Numbered from the stretch's first letter, positions 25,054 to 34,751 are shown. The stretch: 64,000 nt of DNA from Treponema socranskii subsp. paredis ATCC 35535 (GCA_000413015.1 KE332515.1:939232-1003231); one strand, 5' to 3'. Numbers and translations: made by a program. The notes: generated by a model not told the origin, from the sequence alone.

Positions 25054-26811
25054 TCAATTATCCGAAACGGCTGCCGTACCGGTGTTCATGGACGCGAGGA
25101 AGGCTTCGTTCGTCTTCGTCTTTCTCATGCGGTCGAGCAAAAGTTCGAGTATATCCGCGTCTTCCATAGGATTGAGCACTTTACGCAGCACCCACATCTT
25201 TTGCAGTTCGTTTTCGGACAAAAGCAGTTCTTCTTTGCGCGTCCCCGATTTTTTGATATTGATCGCCGGGAAAAGCCTGCGTTCGGCAAGCTTTCTGTCA
25301 AGGTCGATTTCGCTGTTGCCGGTACCTTTGAATTCTTCGAAGATGACTTCATCCATGCGGCTTCCCGTTTCGATGAGCGCCGTCGAAATGATCGTAAGGC
25401 TTCCGCCCTCTTCCACGTTGCGCGCCGCGCCGAAAAAGCGTTTGGGCTTGTGAAGGGCGTTCGAATCGACGCCGCCTGAAAGCACTTTGCCCGACGTCGG
25501 CACCGTTTGGTTGTATGCTCGCGCGAGACGCGTAATCGAATCGAGGAAGATGACGACATCGCGTTTGTGTTCGACGAGACGCTTCGCTTTTTCGAGCACC
25601 ATCTCCGCAACCTGCACATGGCGCGTCGCCTGTTCGTCGAAAGTCGATGAGATGACTTCCGCTTGAATCGAGCGTTCCATTTCGGTCACTTCTTCGGGAC
25701 GTTCGTCGATAAGCAAAACGATGAGGTACACTTCGGGATGATTTTTCGTGATCGCGTTTGCGATCTTTTGCATGAGGATCGTTTTGCCGGCTTTCGGCGG
25801 AGCGACGATCAGGAGGCGCTGTCCCTTACCGATCGGATTGAAAAGATCGAGGATGCGCGTCGAAACTTCGGTCGAAACCGTTTCGAGATGCAGTTTATTG
25901 TTCGGATAGAGAGGCGTCAGATTTTCAAACGGAATTCTCGTCTGCGCGACACGCGGTTCGTCGAAGTTCACCGACTCTATGCGCAGCAGCGCAAAAAAAC
26001 GCTCGCCCTCTTTCGGAGAACGCGTCTGCCCGTACACGGTGTCGCCCGTCTTTAAATTGAAAAGCCTGATTTGGCTCGGCGAAATATAGATATCGTCGGG
26101 GCCGGGAAGATAGCTGTTTTGCGGAGAGCGCAAAAAACCGTAGCCGTCGGGCAGGATTTCAAGCGCGCCTGAGGCAAAAATCGTTCCGCCGTGTTCGGTG
26201 TGCGCTTTTAAGATGACGAAGATGAGCTCCTGCTTTTTCATCGGTGCCAAATCGTCGCTCGAAAAACCGTATTTCATCGCAAGCTCTCGAAGCTGCGTCA
26301 TGCCCATGACGGTCAAATCGTTTATAACAAGTTTCGGTTTTGATTCTTCGTCTCCGTCGCTCTCCATAGAAACGGATGTCTGATTTTGTAAAGCCGCATC
26401 GACTGCGGGACTGGAATACGTGCGGTTCGCACCGTAACGCGCAGGCTTTCGATAGGTTTGATTTGCGCTTGCGTTCCAGCGCGGACGGGCGCGGCGATCC
26501 GCAAACGCTTCCCGTCCTTCTTCAGACTCCGCTTCCTGAGAAGTATCGGCTTCGTTCGCTTCTTCTTCGGCAGCAGCCTTATCGACTTTGATCACGGCAC
26601 GGCGTTTCGTTTTGACGGTGCGTACCGGACGCGCTTTTCCGCCGCCGTCTTCGGCAGGCGCTTCATCGGAAATTTTTTCTCCGTCTTCATCGGAAGCGAT
26701 TTCCACCGACGCATAAGAATCCGGTTGAGCTTCGGATTCGCTTTGTACTTTTTCCGTCTTTTCAACATCACCTGATGCGCCGGCAGTGCGGCGCTTTCGT
26801 ATTGGTGCCAT
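25054..26811 (-). CDS. rho: Transcription termination factor Rho with a long N-terminal extension
   Basis: The 585-residue protein is longer than E. coli Rho (419). Residues 1-170 are an added acidic, basic and Glu/Ala-rich segment of low complexity. The Rho N-terminal helical domain starts near [22 protein letters not shown], followed by the cold-shock RNA-binding domain with [21 protein letters not shown] (in outline), Walker A APPKAGKT, Walker [17 protein letters not shown], and the Q and R loops ([21 protein letters not shown] in outline). It is a hexameric RNA translocase that ends transcription. GGAG precedes the ATG. Confidence 0.97.
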   Translation of the reverse strand: MAPIRKRRTAGASGDVEKTEKVQSESEAQPDSYASVEIASDEDGEKISDEAPAEDGGGKARPVRTVKTKRRAVIKVDKAAAEEEANEADTSQEAESEEGREAFADRRARPRWNASANQTYRKPARYGANRTYSSPAVDAALQNQTSVSMESDGDEESKPKLVINDLTVMGMTQLRELAMKYGFSSDDLAPMKKQELIFVILKAHTEHGGTIFASGALEILPDGYGFLRSPQNSYLPGPDDIYISPSQIRLFNLKTGDTVYGQTRSPKEGERFFALLRIESVNFDEPRVAQTRIPFENLTPLYPNNKLHLETVSTEVSTRILDLFNPIGKGQRLLIVAPPKAGKTILMQKIANAITKNHPEVYLIVLLIDERPEEVTEMERSIQAEVISSTFDEQATRHVQVAEMVLEKAKRLVEHKRDVVIFLDSITRLARAYNQTVPTSGKVLSGGVDSNALHKPKRFFGAARNVEEGGSLTIISTALIETGSRMDEVIFEEFKGTGNSEIDLDRKLAERRLFPAINIKKSGTRKEELLLSENELQKMWVLRKVLNPMEDADILELLLDRMRKTKTNEAFLASMNTGTAAVSDN

Positions 26812-26925
26812 TAATAATTCTCCATTGCTTTATGATTTATAAAAAACGACATACTCGATTTAGGATGAAAATTGTTCCTTCGGAAACGGATAGTCTATCT
26901 GTGGGAACGATTATGCAGTAATTTA

Positions 26926-26954
26926 TTATTAGCGAATTTGCAGAATACTGTCAA
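26926..26954 (-). promoter_or_regulatory. Promoter of rho
   Basis: The minus strand shows consensus TTGACA, 17 nt and TAATAA. Transcription would start near 26919, leaving a leader of about 108 nt that includes the small hairpin TTCCGAAGGAA. Long leaders allow Rho autoregulation in other bacteria; here that is inferred. Confidence 0.65.
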
Positions 26955-27040
26955 GCGCTTTTCCGAAACACTTTGAAAAAGGTCAATTAATCGATAGGAG
27001 GAAGGCGCTCATACCCATTTCGAATATCATCGCATTTTCC

Positions 27041-28015
27041 TCAATTCCTTTTTGTCAATTTATCTAGGATTTTCAAAACGGTAAGCACTTGATGCTTTGA
27101 AACGCGTTGACAATCCTCATCCCGTCTCAAGCATTCCGTAAATGCGGACAGCTCGTTGTAATACCAGCCGACCGCCGGTACGTTTATACCCGTCGCAACG
27201 GTAACCTCATCTTCGATGTTTACGCGAAACGCTTCGCCGCCGGCAGGATAAACGGTTAAATCGTTTTCGCTGCATACGATGACGGCGTTTTCGAATTCGA
27301 CTCGCCAGCCCGCAGTGAAGGGGAACGGCGCGTTGTACCACGCAGCTTCGGCGGTAACGGTGAGATTTTTATATTCGTATATGAAGGTTGCGTGTTCGGG
27401 ATACGGTACCGACGCTCTGCCGTTCGTATAACAGCGCGCGTTTTCGGGCTCGCCGAACAAGCTGACGATGATATCCAAATCGTGAATGTGCAAATCATAG
27501 GGAATAAAGCCGCTCTTTTCTTTTTCAAAAAGCCACGAATCTTTCGACCACGAAGGACACTCGGAAAGCCTAAAAAAATGTGCGGAACACGGCGCACCGT
27601 AGGTCTTTTTATCGACGATTTTATGCAAGTATTCGACCGCTTTTGTAAACTGCAGTACGAGTGCCGTATACAAACGGAGACCGCGCTTTTCCGCTTCGGA
27701 AAAGAGTTCGGCTCCGTCGGTTTCGGAAAGCGCAAGCGGTTTTTCGCAGATGACGTTTTTACCGAGTGAAAGAGCGCGCATGACGAGCTCTTTATGTAAA
27801 AACGTCGGTGCGCAGATATCGACAACATCAAAAGGAACCGTCACGGCATCGAGCGATGAAAAATACGGTACACCCCACTCGTCCGCGCGGGAACGGGCGA
27901 CGGCGTTTTTATCGACGACGGCGGCAATCGAAACTCCTTCGATATGTTTGTAATTTTGAAAATGGACGTTCCCCATGCCGCCGGCACCGACGATCGCAAC
28001 GGAAATCGCCTTCAT
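27041..28015 (-). CDS. Gfo/Idh/MocA-family NAD(P)-dependent sugar dehydrogenase
   Basis: The 324-residue protein has the N-terminal Rossmann motif VAIVGAGGMGNVHFQNY and the family signature GKNVICEKPLALS (about residues 90-102), followed by the alpha/beta catalytic half (FIPYDLHIHDLDIIVSLFG, with the His-x-x-Asp pair typical of the family). Such enzymes oxidise or reduce hydroxyl groups of sugars, inositols or their derivatives. It is the last gene of a seven-gene sugar operon. Its start overlaps the stop of the preceding isomerase gene as ATGA. It differs clearly from the other dehydrogenase of the operon (29976-31019), so the two probably act on different steps. Confidence 0.88.
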   Translation of the reverse strand: MKAISVAIVGAGGMGNVHFQNYKHIEGVSIAAVVDKNAVARSRADEWGVPYFSSLDAVTVPFDVVDICAPTFLHKELVMRALSLGKNVICEKPLALSETDGAELFSEAEKRGLRLYTALVLQFTKAVEYLHKIVDKKTYGAPCSAHFFRLSECPSWSKDSWLFEKEKSGFIPYDLHIHDLDIIVSLFGEPENARCYTNGRASVPYPEHATFIYEYKNLTVTAEAAWYNAPFPFTAGWRVEFENAVIVCSENDLTVYPAGGEAFRVNIEDEVTVATGINVPAVGWYYNELSAFTECLRRDEDCQRVSKHQVLTVLKILDKLTKRN

Positions 28016-28827
28016 AGCGTATATCCCAACCGCATCAAATAATCGGCGGAATCGCGCACTGCGCGGTTTACTTCGTTTATATCTTTTGCACCGTCTTTTG
28101 TAAATTCGATTTCGATGCTGAGCGGCGACGCATTGTCATGTGAGTCGAGGATCGAAAAGAGTTTCGGAAAATCGACAAAGCCCTTGCCGAGTGCGGGAAA
28201 ATTCCATTCGTTTTTTTCGCCCGCTTTATCTTTTATGTGCAGATATGCGACGTTCGAAACGACGTCGGCCAGATCGGCTGCAGGATCGACGCCGCCGTAA
28301 AATATCGCATTCGCCGTATCGTAATTAATCTTTACGTCGGGTAAATCGATTTCCGTCACTAACGCATCGACGGCTTTTCCGCTTCCGTGCTCTCCGTGTA
28401 CTTCGATGACGAGACGCATATCGCAGCGCTTAAGCAGAGGGACGAGCGTTCGTATATTCTTTGCAACGACGGCGTTCGCCGACTGCACTTTATCCTTTAA
28501 GTGCGCTTCTCCTGCGGACGAAACGATAAACGGAGCTTCGAAAAAATGAGCGAGGAGGATATTATCGGCAAAATCTTTCAAGCGCTCACCGTCCGAAAGA
28601 TTGCAGTGTCCGCTCATGCCGATAACGCCGAGCCCCGCATTCGAAAGTTTTTCTTTAATACGGCAGAGTTCCGAAAACGTCATGTCCGCGCGCACATGTT
28701 CCGTCCAACCCTTCGTCGCCGTCAGTTCGATGTAGTGAAAACCCGCCTGAGCGATGCCTTCGACCGCTTCGTCGAGCGAAAAACCGTGATAGGTATTGGA
28801 ATTGACTGCAATGATACGCTCTTTCAT
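28012..28827 (-). CDS. Sugar phosphate isomerase/epimerase-like TIM barrel
   Basis: The 271-residue product belongs to the AP-endonuclease-2/xylose-isomerase-like TIM-barrel family. It contains GFHYIELTATKGW near residue 31, GLGVIGMSGHCNL, the metal-ligand block RLVIEVHGEHGSG, DVKINYDTANAIFYGG, VAYLHIKDKAG and the final SIEIEF. The ordered Glu, Asp, His and Glu ligands indicate a divalent metal site. Family members isomerise or epimerise sugars and keto-inositols, and some are lyases. GGGAGG precedes the ATG. It sits between another TIM-barrel gene and a dehydrogenase. Confidence 0.85.
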   Translation of the reverse strand: MKERIIAVNSNTYHGFSLDEAVEGIAQAGFHYIELTATKGWTEHVRADMTFSELCRIKEKLSNAGLGVIGMSGHCNLSDGERLKDFADNILLAHFFEAPFIVSSAGEAHLKDKVQSANAVVAKNIRTLVPLLKRCDMRLVIEVHGEHGSGKAVDALVTEIDLPDVKINYDTANAIFYGGVDPAADLADVVSNVAYLHIKDKAGEKNEWNFPALGKGFVDFPKLFSILDSHDNASPLSIEIEFTKDGAKDINEVNRAVRDSADYLMRLGYTL

Positions 28828-28933
28828 AATCCTCCCGCACCGAAGATATCCGAAAACCCGATCTCCCGGACGCTTTCTTTAAATCCGCCGGAAAACCGCT
28901 GAAAACGGTAATTTAAATAGGCGGTCATTACCG

Positions 28934-29848
28934 CTATACGAGAAACTGCTCGAGATAGCGTTTCGACTGCACGAGACTTTTTACGATCATATCGCGCGAA
29001 CCTTCGAACGAGCGATCTTCGACTTCGATACACGCCGCTCCGTCATAGCCTATATCGGTGAGCGCGCTTACGAATTTGCCCCAATCGACATCTCCGAGGC
29101 CCGGTATTTTCGGCAGCATAAACGCAAGCGGATACGCGAGCACGCCGCATTCGGCAAGCTTGTCACGAAGCAGTTTGATATCTTTAAAATGAACGTGAAA
29201 CAGCCGATCGCGAAATTCGTATATCGGCCGGATATAATCCATCTGCTGCCATACAAAATGACTCGGATCGAAATTGATACCGAAATTGTCGTCGGGAATT
29301 ATTTTGAACATTTCGCGCCACAGCACGGGCGACGTAAAAAGATTTTGACCGCCCGGCCATTGATCGATTCCGAACAGCATCGGACAATTTTCGATCGCTA
29401 TTTTAACGTTGCGCTCTTTTGCAAATTTAACGATCGGAGGCCAGATCTTTGCGAAAAGTTCGAGATTGGCTTCGACCGGCTTTTGCGAATCGCGCCCGAC
29501 GAAAGTCGTCACCATACCGACCGAAAGAGAACTGCTCGCTTCGATGACGCTGTACAAGTGTTCGATCGCTTTTTCGCGCTTTGCCGCATCGCCGTCCATC
29601 GTATTCGGATAGTACGCGAGCGACGACAACGATACGTTTTTTTGCCGGCAACAGTCGAGGATCTCCGCCGCGCGCTCTTTCGTCAGCCCTTCCGTATCGA
29701 TGTGACTCACGCCTCCGTAACGCCGTTCCGCTTTTCCCTGCGGCCAGCACGCGAGCTCGACGCACGAAAACCCCAGTTCGGATGCGACATCGATCGTCCC
29801 CTTAAAATCCCAGTCAGCCAATATCGACGATACAAACCCCAATTTCAT
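28934..29848 (-). CDS. Sugar phosphate isomerase/epimerase-like TIM barrel
   Basis: The product (304 residues from the ATG at 29848) starts MKLGFVSSILADWDF and shows the family blocks GFSCVELACWPQG, VTTFVGRD, KIAIENCPM (first metal Glu), FGINFDPSHFVWQQMD (metal Asp and His), LFHVHFKDIK, IPGLGDVDWG and CIEVEDRSF (last metal Glu). It resembles IolE- and IolI-like or glycoside-processing epimerases; the substrate is not known. AGGAGG lies 9 nt before the ATG, so a longer in-frame extension is rejected. The gap upstream contains copy B of the 75-nt repeat. Confidence 0.87.
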   Translation of the reverse strand: MKLGFVSSILADWDFKGTIDVASELGFSCVELACWPQGKAERRYGGVSHIDTEGLTKERAAEILDCCRQKNVSLSSLAYYPNTMDGDAAKREKAIEHLYSVIEASSSLSVGMVTTFVGRDSQKPVEANLELFAKIWPPIVKFAKERNVKIAIENCPMLFGIDQWPGGQNLFTSPVLWREMFKIIPDDNFGINFDPSHFVWQQMDYIRPIYEFRDRLFHVHFKDIKLLRDKLAECGVLAYPLAFMLPKIPGLGDVDWGKFVSALTDIGYDGAACIEVEDRSFEGSRDMIVKSLVQSKRYLEQFLV

Positions 29849-29882
29849 ACGCCATACCTCCTCGATCGCGAGATGCAATTTT

Positions 29883-29959
29883 GAATCAACAACCCCGACG
29901 CAGCCTCGCAGCGAAGCTTCAAGCGGCATCAGAGTATTAAACTCTCCGCACGAATAAAA
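29883..29959. repeat. 75-nt intergenic repeat, copy B
   Basis: This copy lies inside the sugar operon between a dehydrogenase and an isomerase gene. It shares the core GCAGCGAAGCTTCAAGC and the flanks AATCAACA and GCACGAATAAA with copy A. The large 9-bp stem is degraded here (GCATCAGAG instead of GCGTCGGGG), but the small hairpin survives as AGAGT-ATTAA-ACTCT. Confidence 0.75.
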
Positions 29960-29975
29960 TTCGACGCCCGCCTTT

Positions 29976-31019
29976 TTAAGCGTTTTCCTTGATATACACC
30001 GTTCGGCCGGTCTCCGACGATTCAATGCTCGCAAAGACCGCACGCATCGCGCTCAAAACCGACTCTCCGCAGATTTCGGGCTTTTTGCCCGCAGCGATGC
30101 ATCCGACAAATTCGTCGATGACGCCGCTCTTCGTTTGACTGTCGTTCGTCTGAATCGCATCGAGTTTATATACGATTTCTTCACCGCCGGAAGAAATAAA
30201 TTTCATCGAATATCCGGGATCGTCGTAGATGCGGAGAATTCCCTTCGTACCGTACAGCACCGTCGAATTGTCTTCCTGCCCGTAATAGGTCCAGCTCGCA
30301 GTCATCGTACCGATAACGCCGCCCTTCGTTCGGTATATGCATATCGCGTTGTCGTCGACGCCGATCATATTGTTGTGCGCATCTTTTTTATCGAGCGTTA
30401 CAAGGCGCGCCGTCGTTTCGACGATCGTATCGCCGAGCAAAAACTGTATCAAATCGGTTTTATGAATTCCCAAATCCGCCATCGCGCCCATCGCCGCCTT
30501 TGTGCGGTCAAAAAACCATACGTCTTTTCCGGGATCGACGCTCCACGTTTCCGGTCCTCCGTGTCCGAAAACCGTTCGAAACGAAATGATTTTTCCGAGC
30601 GTTCCGTTTTTGACAAGTTCTCTCGCTTTGACGTGCGCTTTTGCAAGCCGCTGATTTTGTCCGATCATCAAAAATCTATCGTGCGCTTTCGCTTCCGACA
30701 CCATGCGTTCGCATTCTTCGAGCGTGACCGCCATGGGTTTTTCACAGAGTACGTGCTTTCCCGCTCTGAGCGCTTCGATCGCGATCTCGGCATGCGTGTG
30801 ATTGGCCGTACACACGCTCACCGCATCGATCGCCGTATCGGCAAGCATCTCTTCTCGCGTTTTATAAACTTTGCAAGCGTACTTTTCCGCAAGCGCTTTC
30901 GCACGCTCTTCGTTTATATCCGTAATACCGATTATCTTTGCATTGCCGTTGCTGAAATATTCGGGCAAGTGCCGCACCTGCGCGATTTTTCCGCAGCCGA
31001 TAATTCCGACATGTACCAT
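29976..31019 (-). CDS. Gfo/Idh/MocA-family NAD(P)-dependent sugar dehydrogenase
   Basis: The product (347 residues from the ATG at 31019) has the Rossmann start MVHVGIIGCGKIAQVRHLPEY (in outline), the signature AGKHVLCEKPMAVTLEECERM (in outline; residues about 90-110) and the family His in GAMADLGIHKTDLIQFLLG. It should oxidise a sugar hydroxyl using NAD(P). AGGAGA lies before the ATG; the longer in-frame start is not supported. It follows the transporter permease gene by 117 nt and precedes the two isomerase genes, so it probably acts first on the imported compound. Confidence 0.88.
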   Translation of the reverse strand: MVHVGIIGCGKIAQVRHLPEYFSNGNAKIIGITDINEERAKALAEKYACKVYKTREEMLADTAIDAVSVCTANHTHAEIAIEALRAGKHVLCEKPMAVTLEECERMVSEAKAHDRFLMIGQNQRLAKAHVKARELVKNGTLGKIISFRTVFGHGGPETWSVDPGKDVWFFDRTKAAMGAMADLGIHKTDLIQFLLGDTIVETTARLVTLDKKDAHNNMIGVDDNAICIYRTKGGVIGTMTASWTYYGQEDNSTVLYGTKGILRIYDDPGYSMKFISSGGEEIVYKLDAIQTNDSQTKSGVIDEFVGCIAAGKKPEICGESVLSAMRAVFASIESSETGRTVYIKENA

Positions 31020-31136
31020 ACCGTCTCCTGTGATTCGATTTGCAATGTACCGGCGCACGCTGCAGCTCCGGCGACCGCTTCTAAAAATTGATATTTTCCG
31101 CAATGCCGCATTTCAGCCGAATACCCCATCCCACCG

Positions 31137-32177
31137 TTACGCTTCTTTTTTTTGCAGCAGCACCGCTCCTATCACGATGACGCCCTTGCACGCTTCGCGG
31201 AGAAACGGAGGAACGCCGAGCAAATTCAATAAATTATTCATCACCGCGATAATGAGAACGCCGAGCACGGTGCCGCCGACGGATCCTCTGCCGCCCGACA
31301 TACTCGTACCGCCGACGATGACGGATGCGATCGCATCCATTTCATACCCGCTTCCCGCATTCGCGAAGTCCATCGCACCGATGCGCGATACCTGCAAAAC
31401 CGATGCGACCGCGACGAGCAAGCCCATGAGCGCATATACGCGCCGCTTTACGGTATGCACGTTTATGCCGGAAAGCTTCGCCGCCCGCTCGTTTGAGCCG
31501 ACCGCGTATACGTGCCTCCCGAACGCAGTCTTTTTTGAAATGACGTACAGCGCGTATGCAAAAACGAGCCAGTACACGATGGGCATAATCATCTGCCTCC
31601 CAATCTGCGCGTTTGCGATTTCGAGGAAAGGAGAAGGCACGGCGGGATTGTATCCCTGCATAAACTGCTGAGTAACCGACCGGCATATCTTCATCGTACC
31701 GAGCGTTGCGATAAACGGAGGTATCTTTCCCGCCGTCACGATGACGCCCGTAAATTCTCCGAGCAGCAAACCTGCGATAAGACCGAGGACGATCGCAATG
31801 CAGTATGCGCTTCCGCCGCTGATACCGAAGGCGGCAAGCAGACCGCGCCCGCTCGAATCGATGAGCACCATGACGATTGCCCCGATTGCGACGAGCGTCG
31901 AACCCACGGCGAGGTCTATGCCGCCGGAGATGATCACAAAGGCCATGCCGAGCGAGATAATACCTATCGTCGCATTATTGCGCAAAATATTGATCCAGTT
32001 TTGACACCACGTCAAAAACCATTCGCCGAAGGAATCGAAATTAAAACCGAGCGCAAGCGTTTGAAACACGATCATCACAAGCAGCGCAAAACCGGTACTG
32101 AACAGCGGCTTTTCCGTCCAATTCTTTTTAAACCATTGTACGCCTCGTCGCCGCGACGGCTTTTTATCGATACTCAT
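31137..32177 (-). CDS. Ribose-type ABC transporter permease (RbsC family)
   Basis: The 346-residue protein is highly hydrophobic with 8-10 membrane segments. It carries the RbsC/BPL2 motifs GMAFVIISGGIDLAVGST near residue 75 and GRHVYAVGSNERAAKLSGI near residue 230, which contact the ATPase, and AIASVIVGGTSMSGGRGSVGGT (in outline). It forms the inner-membrane channel for a monosaccharide or polyol. Its ATG overlaps the stop of the ATPase gene upstream (ATGA). Confidence 0.93.
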   Translation of the reverse strand: MSIDKKPSRRRGVQWFKKNWTEKPLFSTGFALLVMIVFQTLALGFNFDSFGEWFLTWCQNWINILRNNATIGIISLGMAFVIISGGIDLAVGSTLVAIGAIVMVLIDSSGRGLLAAFGISGGSAYCIAIVLGLIAGLLLGEFTGVIVTAGKIPPFIATLGTMKICRSVTQQFMQGYNPAVPSPFLEIANAQIGRQMIMPIVYWLVFAYALYVISKKTAFGRHVYAVGSNERAAKLSGINVHTVKRRVYALMGLLVAVASVLQVSRIGAMDFANAGSGYEMDAIASVIVGGTSMSGGRGSVGGTVLGVLIIAVMNNLLNLLGVPPFLREACKGVIVIGAVLLQKKEA

Positions 32178-33676
32178 ACTGAAGCTCCTCTTTCGATTTT
32201 TTCACCCGTTGCAAGGCGCATGATCATGTGTTCGTTCATATCCGCCCCGGACACTTCGCCCACGACGGAACCGTGAAACATGACGATCGCCCTGTCGCAC
32301 ACTCTGACGATTTCCTGCGCTTCGCTCGAAAGCACGATGACGGCGACGCCGGAAGCCGCAAGCTTTTCGATAATTTCATAGATTTCTTCCTTTGCACCGA
32401 CATCAACACCCTGCGTCGGATTATCGAGTACAAGGACTTTAGGCTCCGTATTGAGCCATTTCGAAAGCACTACTTTTTGCTGGTTCCCGCCGGACAGATT
32501 CGTAATCAAATCGTCGCCGCTTTCCATTTTGATATGCAGATTGCGCGCATGATTTTCAAAATCGCGTCTTTCCCGCTTTCGGTCTATAAAACACAGCTTT
32601 CGATATTTTGCAAGCGATGCGAGCGAAGCATTTTCAAGAATCGTCATATCTTTGACGATGGCGTTTTCCTTTCTGTTGCGCGGCAGGTAAGCGACACCTT
32701 TTTGTACCGCATCTGACGTGGAGGAAAAGGCCGCTTCTTTTCCGGCAATAAAGAGTTTTCCGTCCGCAGGCAATCCCGCTTTAAAAATCGATAAAAACAA
32801 TTCGCTTCTGCCGTCGCCGAGCAATCCCGTTATGCCGAGCACTTCGGAAGCGTGAGCCGAAAACGAAATATCGTTAAAATATTTATGATCGCCGTAGCCT
32901 TCGACACGGAGCATTTCTTTTCCGCGCACGCAAGCCTTTTTCAAGCCGCCATCTGCGATTTTATGACCGACCATATAAAATGCAAGCTCCGCGTTCGTCA
33001 CGTCCTGCGTTTTTCCCGACGCGACGACTTTACCGTCACGCAGCACCGTATAGCTCGAACAGATATCGAGTACTTCGCCGAGCTTATGCGAAATAAAAAT
33101 GATACCGACACCCTGAGCCGAAAGATCGCGCATGAGCGAAAAGACACGCCGTATTTCCGGTTCCGTCAGAGACGTCGTCGGCTCATCCATGATGATACAA
33201 GATGCGTTCATCATCATCGCGCGCGAAATCTCCACGATCTGTTTGTACGACGCATCGAGACTCCGCACCGGAAGGCAGGGATCGAGCGAGATCCCGATCC
33301 TGTCAAATGTTTGCTTCGTCTTTTCTATCATCGCTTTGCTGTCGAGAAAACCGTTTTTCTTTTTCAGCTCGCGGCCGATGAACATATTTTCGTAGATCGC
33401 CAAATCGTTTATTAAATTCAATTCTTGATGAATAAATGCGACACCCTCATGCAAAGAATCGACGGGCGAAAAGAATTTCACTTCCTCTCCGTCGACGGCG
33501 ATGCATCCCGAATCGGCTTGGATGACGCCGCCGAGGATATTCATCAGCGTCGATTTTCCGGCGCCGTTTTCTCCGAGCAGCGCGTGTATTTCACCTGCTT
33601 GTACGGATAAAGACACGCCGTCGAGAACGGCGGCTTTACCGAACGATTTACAGATATCCCGCATTTCAACTTTCAT
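32174..33676 (-). CDS. Ribose-type sugar ABC transporter ATP-binding protein (RbsA family)
   Basis: The 500-residue protein is a tandem ABC ATPase as in RbsA, MglA and XylG. Domain 1 has Walker A GENGAGKSTLMN and Walker B CIIMDEPTTSLTEPEI, with an altered signature (SLDASYKQIVEISRAMM). Domain 2 has the family's usual degenerate Walker A (GLLGDGRSELF) and a full signature LSGGNQQKVVLSKWL with Walker B VLVLDNPTQGVDV. It energises import through the neighbouring permease. It overlaps the permease gene by 4 nt. The 101-nt gap to the binding-protein gene contains a palindromic repeat. Confidence 0.94.
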   Translation of the reverse strand: MKVEMRDICKSFGKAAVLDGVSLSVQAGEIHALLGENGAGKSTLMNILGGVIQADSGCIAVDGEEVKFFSPVDSLHEGVAFIHQELNLINDLAIYENMFIGRELKKKNGFLDSKAMIEKTKQTFDRIGISLDPCLPVRSLDASYKQIVEISRAMMMNASCIIMDEPTTSLTEPEIRRVFSLMRDLSAQGVGIIFISHKLGEVLDICSSYTVLRDGKVVASGKTQDVTNAELAFYMVGHKIADGGLKKACVRGKEMLRVEGYGDHKYFNDISFSAHASEVLGITGLLGDGRSELFLSIFKAGLPADGKLFIAGKEAAFSSTSDAVQKGVAYLPRNRKENAIVKDMTILENASLASLAKYRKLCFIDRKRERRDFENHARNLHIKMESGDDLITNLSGGNQQKVVLSKWLNTEPKVLVLDNPTQGVDVGAKEEIYEIIEKLAASGVAVIVLSSEAQEIVRVCDRAIVMFHGSVVGEVSGADMNEHMIMRLATGEKIERGASV

Positions 33677-33720
33677 GCACTACCCTGTTTTATTGATTAT
33701 TAATTTTTACCGAGAGCTGA

Positions 33721-33767
33721 AAAGGGGCTGTCCGAAAAATAACCGACTTTTGAGACAGTCCCTTTCG
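33721..33767. repeat. Palindromic repeat of the GGGGCTGTC family, between binding-protein and ATPase genes
   Basis: AAAGGGGCTGTCCGAAAAAT is followed by GAGACAGTCCCTTTCG. The arms (A)AGGGGCTGTC and GACAGTCCCTT pair with one mismatch. It begins 11 nt upstream of the binding-protein stop region on the plus-strand map and 45 nt before the ATPase start. The same family member sits at the same place in the first ABC operon (302-346). Confidence 0.65.
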
Positions 33768-33777
33768 ATACGAAATA

Positions 33778-34719
33778 TCAATACGGAGAACCCGCATCGA
33801 GGAAATTTTTATAATTCGTACGGTCGACGATCGACGTCGGAATGATTTTTTCTTTTGCCGCAGAAGAACCGCTGAGTACGGCAAGCGCCACATCGACGGC
33901 ATCGCGTACCATCGCAGGGCTGTACAGCGCCGACTCGATCCAGATATCCGTATTTCTCGGCATCATATTGAAATATTCCTGACAGCCGCCGCCTCCGGTG
34001 ATGACTTTTACGTCCGTGCGTTTCGCTTCGCGAATGGCCTGGATCGCGCCGATCGACGTTTCATCGTCCATCGAAAACACCGCATCGATCTTTTTATTTT
34101 TTGTAAGGATGTCGGTCATATCTTTCAAACCGGCTTCGCGCGTAAACTGAGTCGCATAGGTTTGAACGCTCAGATTCGGAGCGATTTTGGCGACAGTATC
34201 CAAAAAGCCTTTTTTACGGAGCTGCGCTACCGAACCGGATGTCGGCACATCGAGAATGACGACGTTGCCCGTCTTCCCGATTTTGCTGACGATGTACTTC
34301 GCGCCTTCGGCACCCATCCCCTCGTTATCGCCGGTAACGCGGTATACGCCGTCGACATTGATCACGATATCGAAGTTTACGACAACGACGCCCTTTGCTA
34401 TCGCCCGTTTAATCGGCACTTCCATACCCGTCCACTGCGGAAACGCGACGATCGCCTGAGCGCCCCACAAAAGCAAATCGTCAAGCTGCGTCGTCATCTC
34501 TTCGCCGTTGGTACTCGTGTAGAGCTTATACACGACTTTATCGGACAGCGCTTTACAGCGAGCTTCCGCTTCATAGGCTACCGCAGCAACCCAACCGTGC
34601 GTAACGGCCGGCGCGAGAATACCGATTTTGTACTTCTTGCCGGAAGCCGCTTTCGGCGCGGCAAACAATGAACCGGAAACGATCATCAAAGCAAGAAAAA
34701 CGGCACCAATCTTTTTCAT
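33778..34719 (-). CDS. Ribose-type periplasmic sugar-binding protein
   Basis: The product (313 residues from the ATG at 34719) has a signal peptide MKKIGAVFLALMIVSGSLFAAP without a lipobox. The mature protein is of the PBP type 1 fold: KIGILAPAVTHGWVAAVAYEAEA (in outline), LLLWGAQAIVAFPQW, VVVVNFDIVI, GNVVILDVPTSGSVAQLRKKGF, IDAVFSMDDETSIGAIQAI and the hinge-end VITGGGGCQEY. It delivers a sugar or polyol to the RbsAC-type complex. GGGAGG lies before the ATG; an in-frame extension to 34770 is not supported. It is the first gene of the operon, about 130 nt downstream of a strong promoter. Confidence 0.92.
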   Translation of the reverse strand: MKKIGAVFLALMIVSGSLFAAPKAASGKKYKIGILAPAVTHGWVAAVAYEAEARCKALSDKVVYKLYTSTNGEEMTTQLDDLLLWGAQAIVAFPQWTGMEVPIKRAIAKGVVVVNFDIVINVDGVYRVTGDNEGMGAEGAKYIVSKIGKTGNVVILDVPTSGSVAQLRKKGFLDTVAKIAPNLSVQTYATQFTREAGLKDMTDILTKNKKIDAVFSMDDETSIGAIQAIREAKRTDVKVITGGGGCQEYFNMMPRNTDIWIESALYSPAMVRDAVDVALAVLSGSSAAKEKIIPTSIVDRTNYKNFLDAGSPY

Positions 34720-34751
34720 ACTACCTCCCGTAAAAACTTTTGCAGGAAGTT

